Assembly (NCBI RefSeq): GCF_008710095.1
Contig: NZ_VYKJ01000008.1
Location: 109,849-173,848 of the forward strand
Reading direction: 5' to 3'
Source: Affinibrenneria salicis
Lineage (GTDB): Bacteria > Pseudomonadota > Gammaproteobacteria > Enterobacterales > Enterobacteriaceae
Length of the DNA stretch: 64,000 bases
The notes under the pieces are model-generated. The model was not told the origin of the DNA and made no database searches. It was given only the letters and a program-made list of their open reading frames with translations. Positions 56,040 to 63,440 of this stretch are shown piece by piece. The position numbers and the translations under genes were made by a program. How positions within the stretch are numbered: position 1 is the stretch's first letter; every line of letters begins with the position of its first letter.

Positions 56040-57959
56040 TTATTGCGCCGGCCGGTACTGGCGCCAGTAACCAATTAAACGCAGATAATTTTGCTGTACC
56101 TGGTTAATCAGCTCCGCATCATTAATCTCGCCCTGCAGCCACAGACGCGACGGCTGGCCGAAAATGGTGCGCCCAACGGCGAATCCCTTCACCCATTTGG
56201 CGCCGGCCGCAGCTTCAAAACCGGCTTTCAGTTTGCTTTCATGGCTGTCGAGGCCGAGGATCAGAATACCGCGACACCATGGATCTTGCTTTTCAATGAG
56301 CGCGCTAATCTGCTGCCAGCTGCTGGCGGAAAGCGGCGGTAGCTTCCACCAGTCGGGCTGAATACCGAGCTGATAGAGATGCTGCAGGGTTTCCAGATAG
56401 AAATGCTCGCTTTTATCCGGCTGGTTCTCAGGCAGAATAATTTCCAGCAGCAGTTCATGACCAGACTTACAGCAACTGCGATATATGTCCAGCAGCAGTT
56501 CATCCTGCTGCTGACGCAGCCCGATCTGATCGAACGGATGATAAAATACCAGGCATTTCACCACGTGCTCCAGCGGCCAGTCGATCAGCTGGGAGCCTAT
56601 GTTGCCGTGCTCCAGCCGCAGCGGACGCGAACCCGGTTGTTCGATCGGCCGGCCAATCCACCACCCCTGACCGGTAATGGCGTTCAGAGCCGATTGACCG
56701 TAGGTGCCATCCGCCAGAATGCCGCTGTTATCGTGCAGACCCGCTTTCTGCGCGGCCTGACGCGCGGCCTGCAGCAGCAGATTTTTCAGTTCAGGCAGGC
56801 GCGCTTCGCTGGCGCCGGTGTCTTGCGCCATTTCAACCAGTTGTTTGCGGTGATCGAAGGCGAATACGCACAGTTCCGGCCAGCGCTGTTTCCGGCTGGT
56901 GACCCGATGCAGATGGTTGAGCCGGACGTCGCGATCGGGACGGTTCACCTCGTTATCCCGACTGAGGTAATCATCCAGCTCGGTTTTGGTCGGCATCGCC
57001 GGTGCGCAACCATGACGCGATACCACCAGAGCGCCGCAGGCATTGGCATAGCGACAAGCCTGTTCCCAGCTTTCATTGTTCAGGTAACCGCGCAGCAGAC
57101 CGGACATAAAGGCATCGCCGGCTCCCAATACGTTGAGCACCTCGACTCGTACGCCGGAGTGCAGTTTGACGTTGTCCCAGCTGTGCGGGATCGCCTCTTC
57201 GAACACCGAACAGCCCTGCGCTCCGCGCTTACATACCAGCGTGGCCTGAGTCGCCAGCCGCACATTTTTCAGCGCGGTCAGCGTATCGGTGCTGCCGCCG
57301 GCGATATGGAATTCTTCTTCGGTACCGACGATCAGATTGAAATGATGCAGTACTTCCTGCAGTTCCCGCGTCACCCGGCTGGATTCAATGAAACGCGTTT
57401 CACCGTCTCCCAGTGACGTTAGCCCCCAAAGGACCGGGCGGTAATCAATATCCAGCGCGGTGCGCAAGCCGTGGCGATGCGCATAGTCGAGCGCTTGCAA
57501 AACGGCGGCGCGGGTGCGGGGATGGGACAAGTGCGTACCGGTAATCGCCAACGCGCGCGCCGAGGCGATATAGTCTTCCTGTATATCATCCGGCGTCAGG
57601 GCCATATCGGCGCAGTTGTCACGGTAGAAAATCAACGGAAAGGTTTCCTGATCTTTAATGCCGAGGATGACCAGCCCGGTCAACCGCGCCTTGTCCGTGA
57701 TCAGGCAACGGGTATCGACTCCTGCCCGCTGCAGTTCCTCCCGCAGAAAGCGGCCCATATGTTCGTCACCAACGCGCGCCAGCATGCCGGATTTCAACCC
57801 CTGGATAGCGGTGCCGTAAGCGACATTGCCGGAAGATCCGCCCACATATTTGGCGAAGGTGCCCATATCTTCAAGACGTGAACCAATTTGCTGACCGTAA
57901 AGGTCAACTGCGATACGACCGAGGCATATCACATCCAGCGGTTTATCTCGTGTAGCCAT
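56040..57959 (-). CDS. iolC: fused 5-dehydro-2-deoxygluconokinase / DUF2090 aldolase-like protein (IolC)
   Basis: In this 639-residue two-domain protein, residues 1 to about 325 are a PfkB kinase that would phosphorylate DKG. It contains CLGRIAVDLYGQQIG, GGSSGNVAYG and the NVLGAGDAFMSGLL signature near 283. Residues about 340-639 are a DUF2090 domain, an aldolase-like TIM barrel believed to act on the kinase product. The ATG at 57959 has AAGGAA 6 bases ahead; an upstream GTG at 58025 has no ribosome site. A perfect GGAA-N6-TTCC palindrome lies 88 bases upstream. The fusion would channel two consecutive steps of inositol catabolism. Confidence 0.88.
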   Translation of the reverse strand: MATRDKPLDVICLGRIAVDLYGQQIGSRLEDMGTFAKYVGGSSGNVAYGTAIQGLKSGMLARVGDEHMGRFLREELQRAGVDTRCLITDKARLTGLVILGIKDQETFPLIFYRDNCADMALTPDDIQEDYIASARALAITGTHLSHPRTRAAVLQALDYAHRHGLRTALDIDYRPVLWGLTSLGDGETRFIESSRVTRELQEVLHHFNLIVGTEEEFHIAGGSTDTLTALKNVRLATQATLVCKRGAQGCSVFEEAIPHSWDNVKLHSGVRVEVLNVLGAGDAFMSGLLRGYLNNESWEQACRYANACGALVVSRHGCAPAMPTKTELDDYLSRDNEVNRPDRDVRLNHLHRVTSRKQRWPELCVFAFDHRKQLVEMAQDTGASEARLPELKNLLLQAARQAAQKAGLHDNSGILADGTYGQSALNAITGQGWWIGRPIEQPGSRPLRLEHGNIGSQLIDWPLEHVVKCLVFYHPFDQIGLRQQQDELLLDIYRSCCKSGHELLLEIILPENQPDKSEHFYLETLQHLYQLGIQPDWWKLPPLSASSWQQISALIEKQDPWCRGILILGLDSHESKLKAGFEAAAGAKWVKGFAVGRTIFGQPSRLWLQGEINDAELINQVQQNYLRLIGYWRQYRPAQ

Positions 57960-58046
57960 ACCCGTTTCCTTCTTTAATCGCACCCTATCCGCGCGGGGCG
58001 TGATGGAATCAAAGTGTATTGTCACCGTAAGTTTTTTAGAGTATGA

Positions 58047-58060
58047 GGAATAAAAATTCC
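58047..58060. promoter_or_regulatory. candidate IolR box upstream of iolC
   Basis: GGAATAAAAATTCC is a perfect GGAA-N6-TTCC palindrome, the exact motif described for IolR in Sinorhizobium. It lies 88 bases upstream of the iolC start and in the iolC-iolE divergent region, where a repressor would control both. Confidence 0.55.
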
Positions 58061-58528
58061 ATTTTCAATCAATTGTGAAATTTAAAAGCCAAAAATAGCC
58101 GAAAATGTGAACTGCTTAAAACAAACACGCTGTGCGCCGCGCGCGCTTTTGCCTGATGGAGGAAGTATGGCGCTGGGTCCGTATCGCTTCGCCGGACGCA
58201 TTGTCTGATTATGTTTTTGAATAAAATAAATAAATTTTTTTGATTTAACCCGTGATGAACGATTCCTCTCCGCCGGGTTTGGAACGCGACTGGCGGGTGC
58301 GCGGAAAGAATTTGATCTTCCTCGCAATGTGAAATTTTTTTTCTGTTATTTAATTTTGTGGAAAAAATATTTGTCTATAATCGCGATAACATTTCATATC
58401 GCGGCATGTGGATACGGCGAACAATCAGGCGTCAGTCTGGTATCTGCGGATGCCCGCGCAGGTATTGAAAATGAGTGCCGGATTACTCTCGGGGAGCAAG
58501 GCGTTTTTCTTTATCCCCTGACCATGTT

Positions 58529-58604
58529 TGTACCCAACAGTTTTCAGGGGACGGGGAGGCGGCAAGCGAACCAACTCCCGGCAGCCTGCATGATGAAGGG
58601 TATA
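58529..58604. repeat. short ERIC-like element in the iolE leader
   Basis: The left end is TGTACCCAACAGTTTTCAGG. The right end is GGCAGCCTGCATGATGAAGG, then GTATA. The ends align as imperfect inverted copies over about 25 bases. At 76 bp it is a deleted form. It ends only 24 bases before the iolE ATG and would be transcribed as part of the iolE leader. Confidence 0.5.
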
Positions 58605-58627
58605 TCTCTGAAATGACGAGGTCGAAA

Positions 58628-59524
58628 ATGAACAAGGACAATATAAAGCTGGCAATAGCTCCTATCGGCTGGACGAACGACGATATGCCCGATCTGGGGA
58701 AAGAAAATACGTTTCAACAGTGCGTCAGCGAAATGGCGCTGGCGGGATTTAGCGGTTGCGAAGTCGGCAGTAAATATCCGCGTGACGTGCAGACGCTAAA
58801 ATATCATCTGGGCTTGCGCGGTATTCAGATCTGCAATGCCTGGTTCAGCACGTTCTTTGCCAACGGGCAGAGAGAGAAAACCATTGATGAATTTGTCAAT
58901 CATATGAATTTTCTCCACGCCATGGGCGCGAAGGTCATTGGTTGCTCCGAGCAGAGCAAAAGCATTCAGGGCACGACTAAATCGCTGTTTGAGGAGAAGC
59001 ATCACTTTTCGGACGAAGAGTGGCTGCTCGTGGCCGACGGCTACAATCAACTGGCGCGGATAGCGGCGGAAAAAGGGATGCAGGTTTGCCTGCATCATCA
59101 TATGGGAACGGGGATTCAGACCACGGCTGAAATCGACCGCTTCATGGAAATGGTGAATGACGACGTCTGGTTGCTGTTCGACACCGGTCACGCTTATTAC
59201 TCGGAAGGCTCCCAGGAGGCCATGCTGGCGATTCTGGAAAAATACTTGCCGCGTATCAACCATGTGCATCTGAAAGATGTGCGCGATGACGTGGTGGCCG
59301 AGGTTAAAGCGAAGGGGCTGAGTTTCCTGGATGGCGTCAGAAAAGGCGCCTTTACCGTGCCGGGCGATGGGGCGATCGATTTCCGTCTGGTCTTTAAGCT
59401 GCTGGATGACGCTGGCTATAAGGGATGGATGGTCGTAGAGGCCGAGCAGGATCCGGCGCTGGCGAATCCGCTGGAGTATGCGCAGAAAGGACGGCGCTAT
59501 ATCCGCGAAACCGCAGGAATTTAA
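58628..59524 (+). CDS. iolE: inosose dehydratase IolE
   Basis: This 298-residue TIM-barrel enzyme would dehydrate scyllo-inosose to the diketone intermediate. The length equals that of known IolE proteins. Typical stretches are [52 protein letters not shown] and VHLKDVR, which carry the metal ligands. I chose the ATG at 58628, with GAGG 6 bases ahead, rather than a frame from 58475 that runs through the ERIC element. It is divergent from iolC. No iolG or iolD is present in the window. Confidence 0.9.
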   Translation: MNKDNIKLAIAPIGWTNDDMPDLGKENTFQQCVSEMALAGFSGCEVGSKYPRDVQTLKYHLGLRGIQICNAWFSTFFANGQREKTIDEFVNHMNFLHAMGAKVIGCSEQSKSIQGTTKSLFEEKHHFSDEEWLLVADGYNQLARIAAEKGMQVCLHHHMGTGIQTTAEIDRFMEMVNDDVWLLFDTGHAYYSEGSQEAMLAILEKYLPRINHVHLKDVRDDVVAEVKAKGLSFLDGVRKGAFTVPGDGAIDFRLVFKLLDDAGYKGWMVVEAEQDPALANPLEYAQKGRRYIRETAGI

Positions 59525-59581
59525 GGATGAGTCCGGTGCGACGGATGTTCTCGTCCGTCGCACTCAACGGGATAAGAAAGG

Positions 59582-60142
59582 TTACTGCAGTTTTAGCGTG
59601 CTGATGATGGATTCCGCTTCCGTTTGCGCCTGCTGCTGGTTATCCGCCGGCAGAGTGATTTGCAACGTCAGCAGGTGATTATCCACTTTACCCAGCACCA
59701 CGGAGGAGTAGGCCTGCTGCCCGCTGCTGGTGATAATGCTGTCCAGCTGCTGCAGTTTTTGGCCGTTAACCTCGATCGTTTTATTGGTAATAACCTGCAG
59801 GCTGGCGTCACGCGTGCGCTGCTGATCTTCCAGCCTTTTCGCCAGCACCGTCAGTTCCTGGTCGGTGTCGTCGCCCAAAATCACAATCAGCGCTTTTTGT
59901 CCGCTGTCGTTGGCGTAGACGTGCATATTGTTTGACTGCGTGCCCAGCTTACCGCTCTGGTCGCTCATCTCCGCGGGCAGGGCTAGCGCAATCTTACCGT
60001 CCAGCAATGAAATGTGCTGACTGGCTGCCGCCGTCGCCGCTTCCGTTCCCTGCGTTGCGGTTTTGTCGCCGCCGTTGTTATCGCAGGCCGCCAGCGTGGC
60101 CACTAACAGCGCTGCACCAAAATATTTCACTAAATTCGACAT
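59582..60142 (-). CDS. dcrB: periplasmic lipoprotein DcrB
   Basis: This 186-residue protein starts at 60142 ([15 protein letters not shown]) and has a lipobox ending LAAC near residue 22, so it is a lipoprotein. The mature part matches DcrB ([24 protein letters not shown], the TLPADN and ESIISTLKL end). In E. coli DcrB affects phage C1/C6 uptake and inner-membrane lipoprotein processing. It is next to yhhQ as in E. coli. Its other E. coli neighbour, yhhS, is displaced here by the iol genes. Confidence 0.9.
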   Translation of the reverse strand: MSNLVKYFGAALLVATLAACDNNGGDKTATQGTEAATAAASQHISLLDGKIALALPAEMSDQSGKLGTQSNNMHVYANDSGQKALIVILGDDTDQELTVLAKRLEDQQRTRDASLQVITNKTIEVNGQKLQQLDSIITSSGQQAYSSVVLGKVDNHLLTLQITLPADNQQQAQTEAESIISTLKLQ

Positions 60143-60232
60143 GAGATTCCCTTTTATAACGTGGCTGAACCAGCGTATCGCATCGTATCCTGCGGACAAA
60201 AACAAGCTTAATGTTGTTACAAACCCACCGGC

Positions 60233-60919
60233 TCAGTTTATCTGGCTTTTTTGAGCAGCCGAAGCGGCGAGCGCGGGTTCCGCCTGACGGCTAAGCTGCC
60301 TGAGCAACATATTGAGCAGAATTCCATACGCAGGCAAGAAGAATGCAAGGCTAATAAATAGTTTAAAACTATAGTCGACCAGCGCAATCTCTACCCAGTT
60401 CGCGGCCATGAACGGGTCGGTGCTGTTATAAAATGCGATAAAGAAAAATGCCAGCGTATCGCTGAGGTTGCCAAAGATGGTCGAAACCGTTGGGGCGATC
60501 CACCAGGCATTGCGCTGACGCAGTCGGTTAAACACGTGCACATCCAGAATCTGGCCCAGGGCGTAGGCCATGAAGCTGGCGCAGGCAATGCGCGCCACCA
60601 CGATATTGACCTGGCCTAGCGCGTACCAGCCCTGCCACTGCGCCTGGTAAAACAGGGCGGAAATCAGGTATGAAGCGATCAGCGCCGGCAGCATTACGGT
60701 GAAGATGATACGACGCGCCAGCGGGGCGCCAAAGATCCTGACCGTCAGATCGGTGGCCAGAAAAATAAACGGGAAAGTAAAGGCGCCCCAGGTGGTATGA
60801 AAGCCGAAAATCGACACCGGAAGCTGCACCAGATAGTTACTGGAAGTAATAATCAGAATGTGAAACAGCGCCAGCCAAAGCAGCGCTCTCAGCCGTTGCT
60901 GAGTGGTAAAATGATACAT
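60233..60919 (-). CDS. yhhQ: queuosine precursor transporter YhhQ
   Basis: This 228-residue membrane protein of the COG1738/VUT-1 family starts at 60919 (MYHFTTQQRLRALLWLALFHI). About six membrane segments are visible, with FIFLATDLTVRIFG, ASFMAYALGQILDVHVFNRLRQ and WWIAPTVSTIFGNLSDTLAFFFIAF. YhhQ salvages preQ0 and preQ1 for queuosine in tRNA. A probable preQ1-I riboswitch covers the ribosome site immediately upstream. The order tusA-yhhQ-dcrB matches E. coli. Confidence 0.92.
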   Translation of the reverse strand: MYHFTTQQRLRALLWLALFHILIITSSNYLVQLPVSIFGFHTTWGAFTFPFIFLATDLTVRIFGAPLARRIIFTVMLPALIASYLISALFYQAQWQGWYALGQVNIVVARIACASFMAYALGQILDVHVFNRLRQRNAWWIAPTVSTIFGNLSDTLAFFFIAFYNSTDPFMAANWVEIALVDYSFKLFISLAFFLPAYGILLNMLLRQLSRQAEPALAASAAQKSQIN

Positions 60920-60926
60920 AATGTGA

Positions 60927-60959
60927 CCTTTTTGGTTACTGGGGTGAGGGAACCCAAAA
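60927..60959 (-). promoter_or_regulatory. probable preQ1-I riboswitch in the yhhQ leader
   Basis: On the - strand the leader reads TTTTGGGTTCCCTCACCCCA, then GTAACCAAAAAGG, just before the yhhQ ATG. TTGGG and CCCAG can form stem P1. The loop CCU can pair with AGG of the ribosome site to form the pseudoknot P2, and an A-rich tail lies between. This is the layout of preQ1-I aptamers such as the Thermoanaerobacter one. Ligand binding would hide the ribosome site and lower yhhQ translation. The position before a preQ1-family transporter supports the call. Confidence 0.65.
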
Positions 60960-61128
60960 CAACATGTCCGCATTGCGTATTACGCAACGCGGCGACATAG
61001 TACGCATTTGCTGCGCTAATGCAATGGTTAATATTAGCGCAAACGTTGGCGTTGCTTGCGCCGAAAAATCCGCAGCGTAAACTAGTGCGGTTTTTTTGAC
61101 TTCTTTTAAGCAAACTAAGAGTGTGTTG

Positions 61129-61377
61129 ATGACCGATCCTTTCGCTCACCCGAATAAAACGCTGGATGCTCAGGGCCTGCGCTGTCCTGAGCCGGTAATG
61201 ATGATTCGTAAGACGGTGCGCCAGATGGCGGCGGGTGAAACGCTGCTGGTGATTGCCGACGATCCGGCCACTACCCGTGATGTCCCCGGCTTCTGCCGCT
61301 TTATGGAGCATGAGTTGCTGGCGCAGGAAACGGAGCAGCCGCCGTATCGCTATTTGTTGCGCAAGGGTGGCCTGTAA
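61129..61377 (+). CDS. tusA: sulfur carrier protein TusA
   Basis: This 82-residue TusA/SirA-family protein starts at 61129. The active Cys19 sits in [18 protein letters not shown], where persulfide sulfur is carried from IscS to TusBCD for 2-thiouridine synthesis in t[21 protein letters not shown] is also typical. The gene is divergent from yhhQ, as in E. coli. The ribosome site is weak (AAGAG). Confidence 0.95.
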   Translation: MTDPFAHPNKTLDAQGLRCPEPVMMIRKTVRQMAAGETLLVIADDPATTRDVPGFCRFMEHELLAQETEQPPYRYLLRKGGL

Positions 61378-61466
61378 GGGGTTGCGCTAAATAACCGGCG
61401 GCAGAGACGTCAATAGCGCTGCGGCCCATAAGATGACGGATAGATATCAAAGGAGATCGTTGTTTA

Positions 61467-61787
61467 ATGAACCCCGAACAACCACTCTACCGCATTCAGT
61501 TTATGAATAACGGTAAGAATTATCAGCTCTATGTGCGCGAACTGGTGCAAAGCAATCTGTTCGGCTTTATTGAGATCGCTGATTTTGTCTTTGATAGCCA
61601 GTCGACGCTGTTGGTTGATCCTTCCGCTGAGAAGCTGAAAACTGAATTTAGCGGGGTAAACCGCAGTTTTATTCCGCTGCAGGCGGTGATCCGCATCGAT
61701 GCGGTTAGCGAGAAGGGCAGCGCCCGGATTTCAGAGCTGGGGGACAATGTGATGAGTTTCCCGTGGCTGCCGGGTAAAAAACCGTAA
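61467..61787 (+). CDS. DUF1820 family protein
   Basis: This 106-residue cytoplasmic protein of the DUF1820 family shows YRIQFMNNGKNYQLYVREL, FGFIEIADFVFD and the MSFPWLPGKKP end. Its function is unknown. AAGGAG lies about 10 bases before the ATG. It occupies the interval between tusA and yhhL that in E. coli holds yhhM, yhhN and zntA, none of which is present here. A GC-rich hairpin follows and separates it from the convergent yhhL. Confidence 0.8.
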   Translation: MNPEQPLYRIQFMNNGKNYQLYVRELVQSNLFGFIEIADFVFDSQSTLLVDPSAEKLKTEFSGVNRSFIPLQAVIRIDAVSEKGSARISELGDNVMSFPWLPGKKP

Positions 61788-61835
61788 GTAAAAGATTCGG
61801 CGCCGTGTTCGGGCGCCGGTGCGTATTGCCGGGCG

Positions 61836-61873
61836 GCGGCGGACCGGGAGGGAGACGGCTTCCCGTCCGCCGC
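61836..61873. terminator. GC-rich hairpin between DUF1820 gene and yhhL
   Basis: GCGGCGGAC (61836-61844) and GTCCGCCGC (61865-61873) form a perfect 9-bp outer stem, with GGGA/TCCC continuing it inside. It lies between convergent genes, so it could serve both. The following T-run is only three bases, so its efficiency is uncertain. Confidence 0.5.
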
Positions 61874-61892
61874 TTTGCCGCACCCGGTTTGC

Positions 61893-62165
61893 TCAGGATT
61901 TGGGCGACTGCAGTTTTTTCTGCCAGGCCAGCAGTTCAAAAACGCCAAAGATGAAAATGCGCGCCTGCGCCGCGCGCCCCAGCGACGGACCGTTTTTCGC
62001 TAGCGTGGATTTGAGCAACATCAGCTGTAATCCGTGCATCAGGATCATAAAGACCATCGCCACCACCAGAAAAATATTCAGCGGTCGGGGAAACGGCTGC
62101 ACCAGATTAAGCAGCAGAAACGACCATACGCCCAGCATCAATAATCGGCCAAGATTAATCCACAT
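61893..62165 (-). CDS. yhhL: DUF1145 family membrane protein YhhL
   Basis: This 90-residue protein has two or three hydrophobic segments (LGRLLMLGVWSFLLLNLV, NIFLVVAMVFMILMHGLQLML) and a basic C-terminus. It belongs to DUF1145 and is the counterpart of E. coli YhhL. The start at 62165 has AAGGAG 7 bases ahead and overlaps the rsmD stop by 11 bases, so the two are co-translated. Its function is unknown. Confidence 0.85.
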   Translation of the reverse strand: MWINLGRLLMLGVWSFLLLNLVQPFPRPLNIFLVVAMVFMILMHGLQLMLLKSTLAKNGPSLGRAAQARIFIFGVFELLAWQKKLQSPKS

Positions 62166-62772
62166 TGCGCGACTCCTTTTCATCGGCAGAAGTATCCGGC
62201 ATCTGGCGAATGTACAGGCGGCAGGCCGCCTGACCGGCCACCTTTTCCCGGTGCAGCAGCCAGCTGTCCGGCACCGTCAGCGCCTGGTTTTCCGCTTCGC
62301 TCTCGACATAAATCCAGGCGTCTGGCGCCAGCCAGTTATTCTGTTCGAGCAGGCGCAGCGTATTGTCCAGCAAACCCCGGCGAAACGGCGGATCGACAAA
62401 CACAATATCAAACGGCTGACCGGCCTGCTCCAGCCAGTGCAGCGTATTGGCATTGACCACCTGCGCCTGGTCGGTTTTTAGCAACTGCAGGTTTTCCGTC
62501 AGCTTGCGCGCAATGCCGCGCTCCATCTCCAGCAGCGTGGCGTGGGCGGCATAGCGCGACAGCGCCTCCAGCCCCAACGCGCCGCTGCCGGCGAAACAGT
62601 CCAGACAGCGAGACTGCGCAATAACCGGCGCCAGCCAGTTAAACAGGGTTTCCCGTATCCGATCGGTGGTCGGGCGCAGTCCGGGGCTGTCCGGCACCGG
62701 TAGTTTTCGGCCGCGCCACTGGCCGCCGATGATGCGTACCTGGCCGGCGGCCGATGCGTTTTTTTTAGCCAT
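62155..62772 (-). CDS. rsmD: 16S rRNA (guanine966-N2)-methyltransferase RsmD
   Basis: This 205-residue Rossmann-fold methyltransferase carries the family motifs RIIGGQWRGRKLPVPDSPGLRPTTDRIRETLFNWL. The SAM-binding region is CLDCFAGSGALGLEALSR near residue 57, and the catalytic DPPF lies near 124 (IVFVDPPFRRG). It modifies G966 of 16S rRNA. It is divergent from ftsY, as in other enterobacteria, with a spacer enlarged here by two ERIC-type elements. Confidence 0.95.
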   Translation of the reverse strand: MAKKNASAAGQVRIIGGQWRGRKLPVPDSPGLRPTTDRIRETLFNWLAPVIAQSRCLDCFAGSGALGLEALSRYAAHATLLEMERGIARKLTENLQLLKTDQAQVVNANTLHWLEQAGQPFDIVFVDPPFRRGLLDNTLRLLEQNNWLAPDAWIYVESEAENQALTVPDSWLLHREKVAGQAACRLYIRQMPDTSADEKESRNVD

Positions 62773-63009
62773 AATTCAGGTCATGTTATTGTTGCGCCGC
62801 AGCGCGAGACGATGCGGGCCGAAAAAGTGATGCGCTATTCTACCGGTGGATGGGTGTAGAGGGAACGTTAATACGTTGTTGTTCATCAGCAGACCTCTGT
62901 CCGGCCGGCGCGAGCGCGACGATTTATCGTCGCGCCGCCGGATTTCATCTCATTCGCCGCGTATTGCTGCCCGCCGGAAAGTGTTAAACTTATCCGTTTA
63001 TTAACGCTA

Positions 63010-63276
63010 TATACTCTAAATAATTCGAGTTGCGGGACAAAACGTTACCGTTCTGACAACGCCGCGCGTTGGCCTTTTTACGGGCGAGGCTCGTTTGCGA
63101 GTCTCGTCACGCGGCAAGGGAATGACAAATCGGCCTGTAACCGATTTGAACGGCGCGAGCGCCGGACCGGGGGGAGCTTAACGATGAGGCTTCGCCATCC
63201 CGATGCGCTTACACCGATAAGTCTTTGGCTAAACGGGGCGACCCGCGTATCTGCAACTTGATGTATGACGAGTATA
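63010..63276. repeat. ERIC-type element, long variant (267 bp)
   Basis: The left end is TATACTCTAAATAATTCGAG, then TTGCGGG. The right end is CTGCAACTTGATGTATGACG, then AGTATA. The first 31 bases differ from the element at 44514 by one base, and both elements share ACGGGCGAGG in the interior. The ends are inverted copies over 24 bases. It is twice the usual ERIC length, so it carries an internal insertion. Confidence 0.75.
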
Positions 63277-63394
63277 ACCCAACAGACTTTAGCGGCAGGA
63301 AAGCGCTGTGCGAGATGAACCACCGGGCATCGGGATATCTGAGCGGCCTGATGAGTGAAGCCGGCGCGTCTGCGGCCTGAAGATGAAGGGGACA
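63273..63394. repeat. second ERIC-like element abutting the first, upstream of ftsY
   Basis: The left end TATAACCCAACAGACTTTAG shares its TATA with the right end of the preceding element. The right end is CTGCGGCCTGAAGATGAAGG, then GGACA. The ends are imperfect inverted copies. The element ends 46 bases before the ftsY ATG. Confidence 0.45.
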
Positions 63395-63440
63395 TTTATT
63401 ATTCGTTCGCCCGATTAACGGCGAGGAGCGCAATCGCAAT

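Larger units (their letters stand above)
57960..58627. other. 668-bp divergent region between iolC and iolE
   Basis: The control region serves both directions. It has a GGAATAAAAATTCC box (58047-58060) near iolC and a GAAA-T-run-TTC element at 58331-58343 that resembles the other iol sites. An ERIC-like element (58529-58604) lies in the iolE leader. No gene is seen. Confidence 0.6.
62773..63440. other. 668-bp rsmD-ftsY divergent spacer
   Basis: The spacer is largely made of two abutting ERIC-type elements (63010-63276 and 63273-63394). The rsmD promoter should lie in 62773-63009, and ftsY must be expressed from within or across the repeats. No gene is seen; short frames within the repeats are not supported. 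Confidence 0.6.
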
